Positions 48,707 to 57,712 of a stretch of 64,000 nucleotides of DNA are shown here, in pieces. The number at the start of each line of letters is the position of its first letter. Position 1 is the stretch's first letter. This stretch comes from Heliocidaris erythrogramma (Eukaryota > Echinodermata > Echinoidea > Camarodonta > Echinometridae). The notes under the pieces were generated by a model. The model was not told the DNA's origin, made no database searches, and worked only from the letters and a program-made list of their open reading frames with translations. The translations under genes were made by a program, and so were the position numbers. The stretch is from assembly GCA_025617745.1 (NCBI GenBank), contig CM046871.1:32867579-32931578 (forward strand), written 5' to 3'.

Positions 48707-50103
48707 CTCTACATGGCTTTACTTCCGAGGACAGGTATTGTTCCTCTATTGTTCCTCGTCCTCGGACAGTCGACGGAATAAAGCACAAATTCATTGTTCG
48801 ACGTTCGAGGACTATTGTCCGGCTTCCGAGGACCATTGTTGTCATGATTTTTTTTTTGTTCTCTGTCCGAAAATGTCCTCGGACATACTGCTAAACAGAC
48901 CCACACGCACACACCCTCCACACACACACATATATTCAACCATAGGGGGAAATGCTAAAAAAATCTACCATAGGGGCAATTTCATTATTCGCTCGAAAAT
49001 TAAGAAGGAAGGAACTAATTTGTAGGGTAACTGTTAAATTGATTAACTGTGAGGTATTCATAAAAGATGATGACATATGGTTAACCTTTGAAAGCTTAAC
49101 AATAGATTTTTAAACAATTTTTAACCCCAGGAAAACATAACACCACTTCTCCCTAACGTTCATTTTTTACGCACTGCACATATAACATCCCATTATAAAA
49201 TTTTTTTTTAAATGACTTCTAATGGACTATAGGACTAGGTATGGAAGAAGCAGTCGCCTGCCCTCTGTTGTCAATATGCCTAAAAAGTTGGCAAGACCCC
49301 GAGAAAGTACTGAATCAAGCCGTCAAAACGTTAAGGAGAAGGAAAATTTGGCCCCTAAGACCACTTTTTCCCTATGGTTGATTTTTTACGCACTATTATT
49401 CCCCCTAATCCGCAAATAGGTACATATATTTTAATTGTATTGTCCTGTCCTGTCCTGTCCAGTCCTGTCCCGTCCTCTCCTATCCTGTTGCATTCTGATC
49501 TCATTGTTAATTGTCTTGCGTCATGTTTCTGTTGGTGAATATCCTTAGCGTGAGTTGCCTCTGTGTGGCCTAATGGAACATCAGTGGCGTTCAAATCCAG
49601 AGACCCGGGTTAGTGCGTTTTTTCATTAAACTTTCCATTTTTTTTTTCTCATATGACAGCTGTAATGAGGAGCTACCCACCCTTATTCTTTCATTTCCTT
49701 TCACTGTACATGCTGTATATGTATTTCAAATGTCATCTACAGGAAAAATCGCCCGCAACCTAAAGAACCCTCCAAGAAAAGACACAATCATGATACCAGC
49801 TGGCGGGTATGTGATAACAAGGTTCAGAGCCAGTAACCCCGGATGGTGGTTGATGCACTGTCACTATGACACACATTTAGCGGTAAGTCAATAACAAGTC
49901 TATCGTCTGCTCAGAGCGAGAAGTTGTTGTTGTTGGTTTGTGTTATAGAGCGATCAGTCCATTTTGACTATTATCTCCATAATGAAATTATTTTTTTCAC
50001 AGACTTTAATCATTAAAAAATTACCATGACTTCTCTTTTTTTTAGTTATTTAAAAAAATATCATATATAATAATAATAATAATAATGATAAATAAATAAA
50101 TAA

Positions 50104-50152
<49 letters not shown>

Positions 50153-51444
50153 GAGATAAAATATTATCACTCCCGGTTACCGAATCCGGACGGTTCTGAA
50201 ATGCTAATATCCTGACAAACCTCCCCGTGTCTTTGTACGAAGGTTTCTAGGAAACAAAAGTCCTGCCTTTCAGCAAACAATATTACAAAACAATGACATT
50301 TGACTTATTTCCTCTTTGGCTCATTTCCTCTTTGGCTCATGCTTGATACGAACAAAATATTCATGTGATTTGAATTTTCAGTTCCAGAAAATTCCCGTAA
50401 AATTATAAGGCGACTTTGGGTGCTTTATGGGAACTCATTAAAAATGCGCCTGAAGGTATTCAGATAGGTTGTTACGTTTGAAATAACTTTAATTGGGTAT
50501 CTTCAGATTTGGAACGAACACTATTAAATCATTTGTGAATAGAGGGTGAGTATGGGGAAAAGACTGAAAACACTGAGAAAGCTATTGGCGCACAGCACTA
50601 CAAGAGCTTGATCAGACCTGCCTTATAAAGCATAAACTGTTTCCATTTCAAAATAGGCATAGACAGGGGGCACGTGGGGCCATACATACCAGTTTATCCG
50701 CTTAAAATAAAAAAGGGGCATCCCTTGAACTTAGGGGTAAAGACCTTAACCCTACCCCAGGTTTTTGGAGGTCCCCTCCCCCCTTCCCGTTCAACAAGAC
50801 CTGGTTACGCCAGTGGATTTCAATGTGAAGTATGAGGTATGGGAGCATGTCAATGGTAATCGCCTCTCTGATTTCATTGATACTTATATGTTTTTCCACA
50901 TGGTATTTTAAAGTGACAGTGAACTAAGCTCCTAAATAGCACCAATTTCTAACAGGATTTGAAAAGCGTCTGTGCGTCTCATTTTCCCATCATGGCACAT
51001 TTTAGTTTGTAGAAGCTTAGAATTTACATGTAGGTAATTTTCCACATTTGCCAAGTTAAAAATAATAGTTTGAAATAAGAAATGTGCCTATTGCCCATAC
51101 AACTTGTTTGTCAAAATTTAAAATTAAATTCAATTACTTTTCAAATTACAATCTTAATTTAGCGATCACTGTAAGATGGCGCTGTTCAGGTTTTACCAGT
51201 TTAATGCCACTTTAAATACACCGCTTTTGTATTTTAATGAACCTTTAAAGGATTTAATGATTGATTTCTAATGATTGAAAACGTCGTGTCCTACTGATAA
51301 AACATGCCATGATAATGATAAACCAAGCCCTCTATCTCTTTCACTTTTCAGCTGGGTATGGCTCTGGTTTTCCATGTAGAAGGGCCTGTACCTCCACCAA
51401 CAGCCTCCATGCCTGTCTGTACATCTAATTATCATCAGCATTGA
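34737..51444 (+). CDS. Secreted laccase-like multicopper oxidase, complete ten-exon gene (623 aa)
   Basis: The exons are 34737-34794, 37443-37675, 39408-39594, 41083-41319, 41985-42298, 43044-43191, 44102-44421, 48244-48385, 49743-49882 and 51352-51444 (1872 nt, phases 1,0,1,1,0,1,0,1,0). The protein has a signal peptide (1-19) and the Cys-rich N-terminal block of animal laccases (HPCVRDCE, CYQCPFTEFDCHRPHC). Three cupredoxin domains follow, with the copper ligands HWHG (121-124), HSH (165-167), HPMHLHGH (514-521) and HCHYDTHLALGM (585-596), so all T1, T2 and T3 sites are complete. The likely axial T1 ligand is Met596. The family oxidises phenols or metal ions and reduces O2 to water, outside the cell or at its surface. 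The length fits animal laccases (about 600-700 aa). No C-terminal membrane anchor is visible. The physiological substrate cannot be read from sequence. Confidence 0.93.
35030..36800. other. Laccase intron 1, mostly unique
   Basis: Poly-C/poly-A tract at 35034-35101, a CAGTAAACTAAAGCTCCTAA repeat fragment at 36409-36600 (also at 50.9 kb), and a short MITE-like pair (GGTGTTCTGAAAAG, GGTATTCTAAAAG) near 36090-36190. No exon seen. Confidence 0.45.
36837..37160. mobile_element. hAT-like MITE with 8-bp duplication, laccase intron 1
   Basis: Ends CAGTGGCGGATCCGG and CCTGGATCCTCCCCTG are flanked by an exact 8-bp duplication TACCTTAT (36829-36836 and 37161-37168). This is the strongest evidence that the family is hAT. 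Confidence 0.75.
37443..37675 (+). CDS. Laccase exon 2: Cys-rich N-terminal block
   Basis: The acceptor TTCCTTACAG precedes YWINDLDHPCVRDCE. The spacing of Cys residues and the end NRRLPGPSIQ match the N-terminal block of animal laccases. The donor is CAG|GTGACT, phase 0. Confidence 0.9.
37770..38300 (+). mobile_element. LINE 3' end, laccase intron 2
   Basis: The frame ending at 38053 reads RPRTNFVRNSSLYYGIQEFN and LLPENVRILNNL, the usual end of a CR1/Jockey-like RT ORF. After it comes a hairpin (AAAAACAGCCTTTTTGGCTG) and an (AATAA)n tail. Confidence 0.65.
39408..39594 (+). CDS. Laccase exon 3: HWHG copper motif
   Basis: The acceptor TATTTGCAG precedes VCENDVIKVRVHN, then ETIHWHGFHMRG (first T2/T3 ligands) and MDGVARVTQCPINAGQ. 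The donor is CCTG|GTATGT. Confidence 0.92.
39710..40291 (-). mobile_element. LINE fragment, laccase intron 3
   Basis: The minus strand encodes DSLDIRRNKHKLYMMYKIAN and RICPNYL, typical of the RT C-terminal region of CR1-like LINEs. It ends in an AAGCCAATGGCTT-type hairpin and an (AATTG)n tail at 39712. Confidence 0.6.
40300..40376. repeat. Palindromic GATATC array
   Basis: Alternating direct and inverted units of TTCTTGATATCAGGAATT occur four times in 77 bp. Confidence 0.65.
40377..40735 (-). mobile_element. LINE 3' end, laccase intron 3
   Basis: The minus strand encodes SYGERSFSYAATFLWNKLLE and TFISTLKTCFF, the conserved CR1/L2 C-terminal motif. It ends in a TATATAGCGC tail with (ATT)n. 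A shorter copy lies in the Kelch intron at 10438-10611. Confidence 0.7.
40834..41038. mobile_element. GACGC-family MITE just upstream of laccase exon 4
   Basis: Shared blocks TTCGCTAATGAAGCCTGTAT, GGTACGATGTCACCCTCACA and CAGTCACTGACACGG. It ends about 45 bp before the exon 4 start. Confidence 0.6.
41083..41319 (+). CDS. Laccase exon 4: HSH copper motif
   Basis: After TTCATCACAG the exon reads GTHWWHSHAGLHRADGVFG (second ligand pair), then QHVIIINEWAK and INVSDGILINGRG. The donor is AGAG|GTATGG. A MITE ends about 45 bp upstream of the acceptor. Confidence 0.92.
41527..41715 (+). repeat. CCGAGGAC repeat copy 2, laccase intron 4
   Basis: Preceded by (CA)n at 41499-41518 and followed by CA-rich sequence. 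Contains CCGAGGACAAGTATTG, GTCCTCGGACAGTCGAC and CGACGTTCGAGGACTATTG. Confidence 0.85.
41985..42298 (+). CDS. Laccase exon 5: second cupredoxin domain
   Basis: The acceptor CTCTCCTAG is followed by a phase-consistent reading frame with YRFRVIGASLD, MDGAPVNPIHVDMITVFSGE and YWIRVGGQLTC, typical of laccase domain 2. The donor is CAG|GTTTCT. Confidence 0.92.
43044..43191 (+). CDS. Laccase exon 6: end of domain 2
   Basis: The acceptor CCTTCACAG precedes EVGILRYAGTPSGLIPG. The exon ends GCTG|GTAAGT in phase 1. It has no copper ligand, as expected for this region. Confidence 0.88.
44102..44421 (+). CDS. Laccase exon 7: start of domain 3
   Basis: The acceptor TTCATTTTCAG precedes DEKQDDLSHADVTHYLELNT. 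The exon contains NITMNFPGIPLLSNW and a Cys-rich stretch (WCNRDS, CSREACECIH). The donor is CAG|GTAAGA. Confidence 0.9.
44575..44755 (+). repeat. CCGAGGAC repeat copy 3, laccase intron 7
   Basis: Same unit and orientation as copy 2, between (CA)n at 44515-44567 and (CA)n at 44760-44785. Two inverted CCGAGGAC/GTCCTCGG pairs could each form a hairpin. Confidence 0.85.
44793..44885 (+). repeat. Hammerhead-like motif, half copy, laccase intron 7
   Basis: Reads CCTGATGAAGCCTTATGGGC then GAAAATTTGATTCC, followed by CGATTAACGGTTG and (TA)n. It matches one arm and the loop of the palindrome at 21736-21866. Confidence 0.65.
45006..45240. repeat. GGAGTACTCCGG-ended repeat fragment, laccase intron 7
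   Basis: Starts with the palindromic GGAGTACTCCGGCC. Its low-complexity ORFs have no known domain. Family unknown. Confidence 0.35.
45895..46100. repeat. (TAA)n microsatellite at the LINE tail
   Basis: Imperfect AAT array just after the 3' end of the minus-strand LINE. Confidence 0.85.
46187..47810 (-). pseudogene. 5'-truncated Tx1/L1-like LINE (RT thumb to C terminus)
   Basis: The minus-strand frame 47482-46187 encodes 431 residues (WVFKEMEIICFNFIWNGHDK, a C-terminal zinc-binding-like CSFCKKDIETYCHIFFKCKE). The same frame continues upstream past one TAG (47558-47560) with WKQRDLTLFGKIQLVKVFAI, and further up SQVSGLKIN is recognisable near 47800. This is the usual C-terminal half of an L1/Tx1-type ORF2. 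One stop in the RT half plus 5' truncation make it inactive. It sits in laccase intron 7, antisense to the gene. Confidence 0.8.
47811..47990. repeat. TACATTAGGTCGACA repeats and (TA)n, poly-T, poly-G
   Basis: Two close copies of TTAGGTCGACAGTTG lie at the 5' edge of the LINE. A related GGGTACATTAAGTCGACA stands at 45290 on its far side, so the LINE may have inserted into this repeat. Confidence 0.4.
48244..48385 (+). CDS. Laccase exon 8: HPMHLHGH copper motif
   Basis: The acceptor CCCGACCATAG precedes VVELVYVNTIILGPHPMHLH, carrying the T1 His and T2/T3 His ligands. The 142-nt exon ends GAAG|GTATGT. It sits after the longest intron (3.8 kb, TE-rich). Confidence 0.92.
48528..48585 (+). repeat. 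CTGAAGA-stem-GAAA motif, laccase intron 8
   Basis: Reads GCTGAAGAAGACGTAGGGGC followed by GTCGAAAATTCG. GACG/CGTC forms a stem between CTGAAGA and GAAA. It resembles the loop motif at 21.8 kb, so it may be another Penelope-like terminus. A GT/CA tract follows. Confidence 0.5.
48715..48895 (+). repeat. CCGAGGAC repeat copy 4, laccase intron 8
   Basis: Preceded by (CA)n at 48668-48706 and followed by CA-rich sequence. Sequence and orientation match copies 2 and 3. Confidence 0.85.
49553..49705 (+). mobile_element. tRNA-derived SINE copy 2, before laccase exon 9
   Basis: Decayed head GTGGCCTAATGG...GACCCGGGTTAG and tail TTATTCTTTCATTTCCTTTC align with the SINE at 31041-31209. The tail ends 38 nt before exon 9. 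Confidence 0.5.
49743..49882 (+). CDS. Laccase exon 9: HCHYDTH copper motif
   Basis: The acceptor GTCATCTACAG precedes KIARNLKNPPRKDT, then IPAGGYVITRF and NPGWWLMHCHYDTHLA with the T1 Cys and T3 His ligands. The donor is GCG|GTAAGT. Confidence 0.92.
50104..50150. repeat. (TA)n microsatellite
   Basis: Nearly pure TA array after short AAT/AAAT repeats in laccase intron 9. Confidence 0.85.
50664..50816. mobile_element. G/C-tract MITE-like element, laccase intron 9
   Basis: GGGGGCACGTGGGG near the left and CTGGTTACGCCAGTGG at the right resemble the other GGCGTAGC-ended elements. The left terminus is eroded. Confidence 0.4.
50909..51213. mobile_element. AAAGTGACAGT MITE, laccase intron 9
   Basis: The left end TTTAAAGTGACAGTGAACTA and the right end TTTAATGCCACTTTAAAT are imperfectly inverted. 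The left half matches 36409-36500. Confidence 0.55.
51352..51444 (+). CDS. Laccase exon 10: C terminus and stop
   Basis: After TTTTCAG the exon reads LGMALVFHVEG, with the axial Met, then a Pro-rich tail ending at TGA 51442-51444. No membrane helix or GPI signal is visible. Confidence 0.9.
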   Translation: MGMALVFHVEGPVPPPTASMPVCTSNYHQH

Positions 51445-51487
51445 TGTCATATGATCATTTAGGAAGCTATATCCATCAATATAAGCC

Positions 51488-51637
51488 TGGGTCCCGTTTC
51501 ATAAAAGTTGTTATCAGTGACAACTGCCACATTTCTATGACAAATTTGCTCTCAGCCAATCAAATGCAAGAATTTCAGTAGCTTATAACAACTGTCGTAA
51601 CTTGTTCTTTAAAACAAGTTTGATGAAACGGGGCCCA
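51488..51637. mobile_element. GGGCCC-MITE copy 4, laccase 3' side
   Basis: Ends GGGTCCCGTTTCATAAAAGT and GTTTGATGAAACGGGGCCC are inverted. Core CAGCCAATCAAATGCAAG. It begins 43 bp after the stop codon. Confidence 0.8.
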
Positions 51638-52145
51638 GAATAGAAAAATACAAACTACTCTAACAACCAATTATGATGATGATTATGTTAACGAAAAAAA
51701 ATGATTTAAAATAATGATTATAAATATAATAATTATTATCATAATGCCTGTGGGCTGATTCACTGTGCCACTCGGCATGCATGAAGTTTCGTACTCAAAC
51801 AAAGATATATTCGTGCAGTCGTTGAAGGCTTGTGGAAAAGGTTGCTTTATTTCATCATACCATCGTCCTATATTTTAAGATAAACCCTGCCAAATCAACA
51901 AGAGAGAGGCGTACATTTTCAGGCACACAATGGAAGAAATGGTTAAGGATCTGCTGTTGTCATTTCTTAACACTGACTTATAACATTAAGTACTGTTGAA
52001 TAGTGTATCGAAAAAGTCACTTATGGTACCCAATAACTGTTAAAACAAAACATATGAATAATTCAGGTTACAGCAGATAGATCGAACGTGATTATTTTAC
52101 TATGTAAACCAGCAAACACTGCTTGCACCATGACTATATACTGCC

Positions 52146-52151
52146 AATAAA
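52146..52151 (+). terminator. Candidate poly(A) signal of the laccase gene
   Basis: AATAAA lies about 700 bp after the stop codon. If it is used, the 3' UTR would include the MITE at 51488-51637. Confidence 0.35.
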
Positions 52152-52514
52152 CATTGACTACGGTATATGACATTGTGCTAAATATATTCACTACTAATGT
52201 CAGGATCCACTAACTATTAAAAGTAGCAAAGCTGTAACAATTTATTCAAATGTTAATATAATATACTATCAGCTGACAGGCTGATTAATCTTCATCTACA
52301 TCAAACTAAACACCTTTTCTGACAATGTTCTATGACTCACTAAGAATTGACATTCGCCATTACTTCAAAAATACAGTTCTTTACATACTAATGTTACATA
52401 GCATAGAAAAACTACCTAAACTAGAGGCTTTGAACGGTCTACACCCTCTACCTTCGGGGAAAACTATATACCCTCTCTCCATGCTCTCTATCTCTTCACT
52501 ACCCATTTAATACC

Positions 52515-52842
52515 CAGTACATGTACACACGAGGCGTCGTTTTGGTTGCATTATTACCTGCACTCATCATCATGTAAATGCAATTCAATCGTACGCTAGT
52601 AACTTAAGAGCAATTTTGTTCAATGTCCATTTCGCAATCACTTTTTGCACGACGTCATCCTTACAATGGTGCGTCAAAGAGTCGCTGACACAGTCTTACG
52701 CCAGTACTTAAGAGCAATGATGTGCAATATCCATTTTGCAATCACTTTTTGTACGATGTCTACCTTACATGGCGCGTCAAAGAGTCGCTGACGCAGACTC
52801 TTACGTCAAACAAATGATGCCTCGTTTGAAACGGCATAAAGC
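52515..52842. mobile_element. GACGC-family MITE with internal duplication
   Basis: Starts ACACGAGGCGTCGTTTTGG and ends ATGATGCCTCGTTTG. An internal block of about 110 bp (AGAGCAAT..TG..CAAT to AAAGAGTCGCTGAC) is present twice in tandem. Confidence 0.65.
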
Positions 52843-52850
52843 ATTCAGGG

Positions 52851-53003
52851 TCCCGTTTAATAAAACTTGTTATCAGTAACAACTGCCACGTATCTATGAC
52901 AAATTTGCTCTCAGCCAATCAGATGCAAGGATTTCAGTAGCTTATAACTAGTTATTGTAACCTGCCTTTTTATAGATATCAAGTTGTATGAAACGGTGCC
53001 CAG
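52851..53003. mobile_element. GGGCCC-MITE copy 5
   Basis: Ends GGGTCCCGTTTAATAAAACT and TTGTATGAAACGGTGCCC. Core CAGCCAATCAGATGCAAGG. Confidence 0.75.
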
Positions 53004-53089
53004 GTGCTGGTCAAACAACTTCAGAGATGCTGGTACTAGCTCTGATTTATGCCCTGATTAAAGTGGTAGGAAAGAAAATAGTACTTAAG

Positions 53090-53560
53090 CCCGGCTCACA
53101 CGAGGCATTATTTCGACTGCGTCAGTACCCGCGCTAATCTAGCCTGTGAATGCAATTAACACACAGGCCCGTCATTAAAAGTTTTTGTTTGCACTCTTCC
53201 TTTTGCGACCACCTTTTAGACGATATCACTCTTTCAAGGCGCGCAAACGAGCGTTCCAATCACTGACGCTGTTTTAGCTTCAGCAAATAGTGAGTTTTCG
53301 AATGTATCGACGTGAACGCCGTCCTAGATCCTCCCAGCTACAATGAACAGCTTTGTGTTAACTGCATACCGCGTCAGACATGATATTGCCGTCTTCTCTA
53401 ATACGTGAACCTCGCTTCACCCATTGTTAGCTTCATGTTTCACCTACATTGTATGCAGTTAACACAAAGCAGTCCATTGTCGCTGGGAGGATCTAGGACG
53501 GCGTTCTAGTTGACACATCAGAAAACTCCCTAATGACACCTCATGTGAGCCGGGGTTAAT
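53090..53560. mobile_element. GACGC-family MITE interrupted by another MITE
   Basis: The outer ends GCCCGGCTCACACGAGGCAT and ATGACACCTCATGTGAGCCG enclose the inner element 53290-53530. Confidence 0.75.
53290..53530. mobile_element. TA-flanked MITE (TTTTCGAATG family) copy 2, nested
   Basis: Starts GTGAGTTTTCGAATGTATCG and ends GACACATCAGAAAACTCCC, with TA on both sides. The interior is a large imperfect palindrome (CTTTGTGTTAACTGCATAC and its complement). Confidence 0.75.
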
Positions 53561-54145
53561 ACAAGAGGTCTATAAGTTGACCATTCAGACTAACTAATGT
53601 AACGATTTTCTCAGGATTATAACATATACAACATTGTAAAATGGTCATGTATGTGCTTATGTACAGCGATGCATATCCACGTATTTTGACTAATCCAAAT
53701 GATACAAAATCTATCAAGATTAATCACTGAAGAAGACTCATGCAGTCTTTTTGGCCTCTTATATAGCGGTCTTATCCACATATACAAGGTATCAAAGGCC
53801 CTTGAGTATTAATCAGGCTTAGCTAAGCTATAGGCTACCGATTTTGCCGATTGCTTTCTTTCAGCAAGATCAGGTACATTTTAGTACGCGAGTGTAAAAA
53901 AGTAGCAACGTAGACTAAACTATAGATAAATTTCTTACCAAAACTGTGATGACTTTGTATAATTCAAATTGAAAATACAAATGCGTACTTTGAAATACAT
54001 CCAACGAGTATTTATTTTACAAATATAATTAGAAGTCATCAGTCATCAAGTGTCGTCCGGAGGCAGGGGTTAATGGCTATGCAAGTCCACCTTCAATCAA
54101 AAATATAAAATGCAAATGAATAATACAATGTTTGTATAACAAGGC
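53561..54145. other. Intergenic, no gene recognised
   Basis: AT-rich sequence. No supportable feature. Confidence 0.4.
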
Positions 54146-54146
54146 T

Positions 54147-54473
54147 CATAGGCGGATCCAGAGGGGGGTCGCGGGGGTCCGGACCCCCCCCCCCCTCCCT
54201 TTTTGGCGCCGGTTCTTTTTTTTACTTGGCGCCGTCTTTCTTGGCTTTTTTTTTTTTTTTTTTTTTTGCTTGTCAGGGAATTATGGAGGGGAACTGGGCC
54301 CCATAACCCGTTTACTGAGCGTTTTTTGGAAGTTTGGCGAAAATTCCCCCCCCCCCCCCCCCCACTGAGCGACTTTTCGAGAAGCTGGCGAGACCAAAAA
54401 AAATACGGGTCTACGTTTTGACAAACTTTCATTTTTGTGCCCCCTCTTTTACTCAATCCTGCATCCGCCCCTG
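54147..54473. mobile_element. hAT-like MITE, GGCGGATCC family
   Basis: Ends CATAGGCGGATCCAGAGG and ATCCTGCATCCGCCCCTG. It contains the shared ACTGAGCGACTTTTCGAGAA block and poly-C and poly-T tracts. Confidence 0.65.
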
Positions 54474-54479
54474 AGGCTT

Positions 54480-55600
54480 TACCATGATTTTAAAGATTTT
54501 TTAAAATCTCTGTCTTATGAAGTAGAGCTAAATTATGCGTTGCTTCAGGGCATGGAGAGTGACTTAATAAAAACATAGCTGCTGTAATGAAGATCCCATT
54601 TGCATTCCTAAAGCAAATTGAAAAAGATATCATTAAATATCATTTGATATTGGATAAATTATGTATCTATACCACATGAATGTATATTTTGCCATGTTTT
54701 TGTTGAAATACATGTATATTGTTTTTTTTTCATTTATTACTTTGTACACTTATATTGAAAAGTTGGAAATAAAATCATTAGAATGAATTTAATTGAAATG
54801 AATTGAATTAAAGCGTACTTTGTAATTTACATTATTACCACTAGCTGACAAAATATTTGAAATTATCTAACGAGGAAAATAAAAGTTCAGTAATTTGAAC
54901 AACTGGCTGCAGTAGAATTAAGAGGTCCTATAGATGTCTTTAATAAGGTTTTAGGATTAAAACCCAGGACAAGATAAAGTGGTAAAAGATTACTGTTAAT
55001 CCATAGGACATCTAATAACCTACAAACATAACAATGTATGAACGTGATGGGTTTTAAAATGATGGTACGGATGAAGCAGGTCAAAGACTGTCTTTTTATA
55101 AAGTTTCGCTACCTTGGCCTCTTTAAGCAAACAGAAATAAACTAATTGTTAACGTTAACAAACATGAGGTAAGATAATACACAATTCTACTTAGTTACCT
55201 GAGATGTTTATACCGGAAAGATATATGGCAACCGTTTCATTGCCTAAGCGATGGTCTCAAAACGAGCTTAAATTTACGGTATCAGATTGCCATCAATTCT
55301 AAGAACGTTCTAATTAAAAAAAAAAAAAAATTCTGCTGAGTTTCTAGTGATTCCTTTACATAGTAGTATACCCACACGTCATGTGTCTGAAAAGGGTGGT
55401 TATCCCATGGACCTACGAGAGATCGGGACAGCTCGCTTTTATTAAACAGTGAATCGGAACAACTTTTCATGAAAATTGTCATAAATTTTCACCATATAGG
55501 TTTAACAACAATATGAATTGCATATATTCACTGATTTTAGTTTTACTTCAAGCATATTTTCTTTAAAATCTGACGGCAAAATTGACAGGTTAATATTTGC
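54480..55600. other. Intergenic, possible LINE tail, no exon recognised
   Basis: A plus-strand A-rich end (GGAAATAAAATCATTAGAATG near 54769) looks like a LINE 3' tail. The last exon of the minus-strand IgGFc gene may lie here but I could not identify it. Confidence 0.4.
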
Positions 55601-55619
55601 CAAGTGTCCAGACACACAA

Positions 55620-56615
55620 CCCCAATACTACCGTGCGTCCCCAAGAAAGTTAACAGTTGGAAGAAAGTCTTTCCAAATAAATATTTCAGGCTATTTTCAA
55701 TAAATCTTAATTCTTGTAAATAGCCTATAGGGTCTCTCCTATGCAATAACACAGAGAATCTGACTAGCAATTATGTCTGAGTGATCAAAAACCACTGTTG
55801 CGAAAGGGGGCAAAATTTAGACTTGGTATTTCTTCTGTCTGGTATTAACAAAGTTGAGAACCGTTTAAAATTAACAGCAGAAAAAAGGTCACCCCAATTA
55901 AATATTTCTAAATATTTTCAGGGGATCTTCATACCTGTTAATAGCTAAGGGGCTCTCCTATCAAATGACACCGAAATATCTCACAATATTTTACGCTTGA
56001 GTGAGTAAATCCACGTTTGTGAAATATTGCAAAATCCATACTTGACAAATGTTTGTTTATGTTCTGGCTGGTGTCAACAAAGTTTAGAGTCATGAAAAGG
56101 CTTTAAAATGTTATATTCTGATCATTAAATTTGAATTTATGAAAGAACAGACTTTGTTCACTGTATCTCCTGATATATTCCATCAATGAGCAAGCGAGGT
56201 GAAATTAAAAGATTCACCAAAATTAACGTTTTGAAACACTCAACAAAGTAATTAATTGCTCACTCGAGCATAAGATGTTGGTGGGATGTGTAAAGACATA
56301 CAAAGAACAAATCCTGTTGATTCATGAATTGCCTTTTATTGATCAGAATATGGAGATTTCTAAGCCTTTTCATGATTCACAGCTTGACTAATACCAGCCA
56401 GAGCCAATATCAATTCTGGTCATATCTGGATTTTGCACCCTTTGGCAAAATTGCCTTTCGCTTACTCAAGCGAAAATTCTTGTGAGATATTTTGGTGTCA
56501 TTTGATAGAAGAGACTCTAAGCTGTCCACAGGTATATGAAAAAATCCTTTCTATGTATTTTGAAAAATTTATTTGGGGAGACTTTTTCCAAATGTTAACT
56601 TTTTTTCTGGGACGC
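55620..56615. repeat. Foldback element array at the duplication edge
   Basis: Two long imperfect inverted arms (about 55880-56210 and 56230-56610) share, in order, AAATATTT...GAGAGTCTC-like, AATGACACC, ATATCTCACAA, TGGCTGGT and TCATGAAAAGGCTT blocks. A further direct copy of the outer arm lies at 55622-55860. A second copy of the foldback occurs at 61517-62175. Confidence 0.65.
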
Positions 56616-56641
56616 ACTGTATAATAGATTCATATTCATAC

Positions 56642-56915
56642 CTTCACAGTATCGATCAATGTTGTTCAATGTCGGCCTATAGTCCACACAATTCAGTGTT
56701 CTGTCATCGGAGGCTGCACGATACAAGTAGGATTCACGGTATCCTGTACCATACACAGTAGCACTGAACATGGGATATATTTCCTGGCCATCGTCAGTCA
56801 TTATGCGTGGACTTCTTAAGGTGTATGTTCCATTGGAAACTTCAGCCCATCGTGCACAATACCTCGTTCCGTTCAAGACATCGACGGAATCATTAGCCAT
56901 GTATGTCCACATCGG
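56642..56915 (-). CDS. IgGFc module exon B
   Basis: The acceptor CTCCAACAG precedes PMWTYMANDSVDVLNGTRYC. The exon ends YCEG at GAAG|GTATGA, phase 1. Its copy at 62199-62472 has the same length and boundaries. Confidence 0.82.
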
Positions 56916-57067
56916 CTGTTGGAGAGACAGGGAAAAATCTTTAGTCCCAGTGCGTGTGAAACTTACGAGACCAATTTCTATGGAATACGGTGATGGGTGT
57001 GGAGTAGTATAGTAGTAGGTAGAGTAGTAGTAGTAGCAGCAACATCAGCAGCAGCAGCAGTAGTAGT

Positions 57068-57102
<35 letters not shown>

Positions 57103-57678
57103 CAATGGCGTATCTAGAGGGGTGGCAGGGAGTACGTGCCCCGGGCGTCACTTGGAGGGGGCGCAAAAAACGCAAAGTAGAGAAATAAAAAAGGGGGAAA
57201 TGAAGAAAAGTCAGAATCCTTCTGGATCATGTGCCCCCAAATCCGCAGGGTAAATGCATTAGAAATCTATTTTTTGAGGGTTTGAAATGCGAACATTTTC
57301 CAAAGCTCGGTCGCTTTGCTCCCTCTTTTTCTTTCAGCATCTCGTACTTTCGCGCCCTATATAGTTCTTAAATAGTTGAAAGGGTTCAAAATTTGAAAAA
57401 TAAAAGATGTAATTGTCGTTGTTTTGCTCGCAATGGGACAATATTTCCAACATTTGAAAGAAATCTCAACTTTAGGTCGCCTTGCTGAATTTCTCGACGA
57501 TTGCTCAAGGGTTTTAGTTTTGCTCCTGATTATAGAAGCGAGTGAATAGAAAACCGTTTATCAATGTATAAAAATTCGAGGTTCCCTACCGCTCATTTGC
57601 GGTGGTCAATTGCAAAATTTCCTGGGTAAAGTGCACAAGAATGCATTTTTTAGTGCACTCAGTTCATAGATACGCCAC

Positions 57679-57712
<34 letters not shown>

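Noticed and set aside
53720-53770. Another hammerhead-like motif (CTGAAGAAGACTCATGCAGTC)
   Set aside because: The stem is possible but the GAAA part is absent.
54887-55084. Terminal exon of the IgGFc gene
   Set aside because: The open frame has no similarity to the family and no acceptor in the needed phase that I could support.
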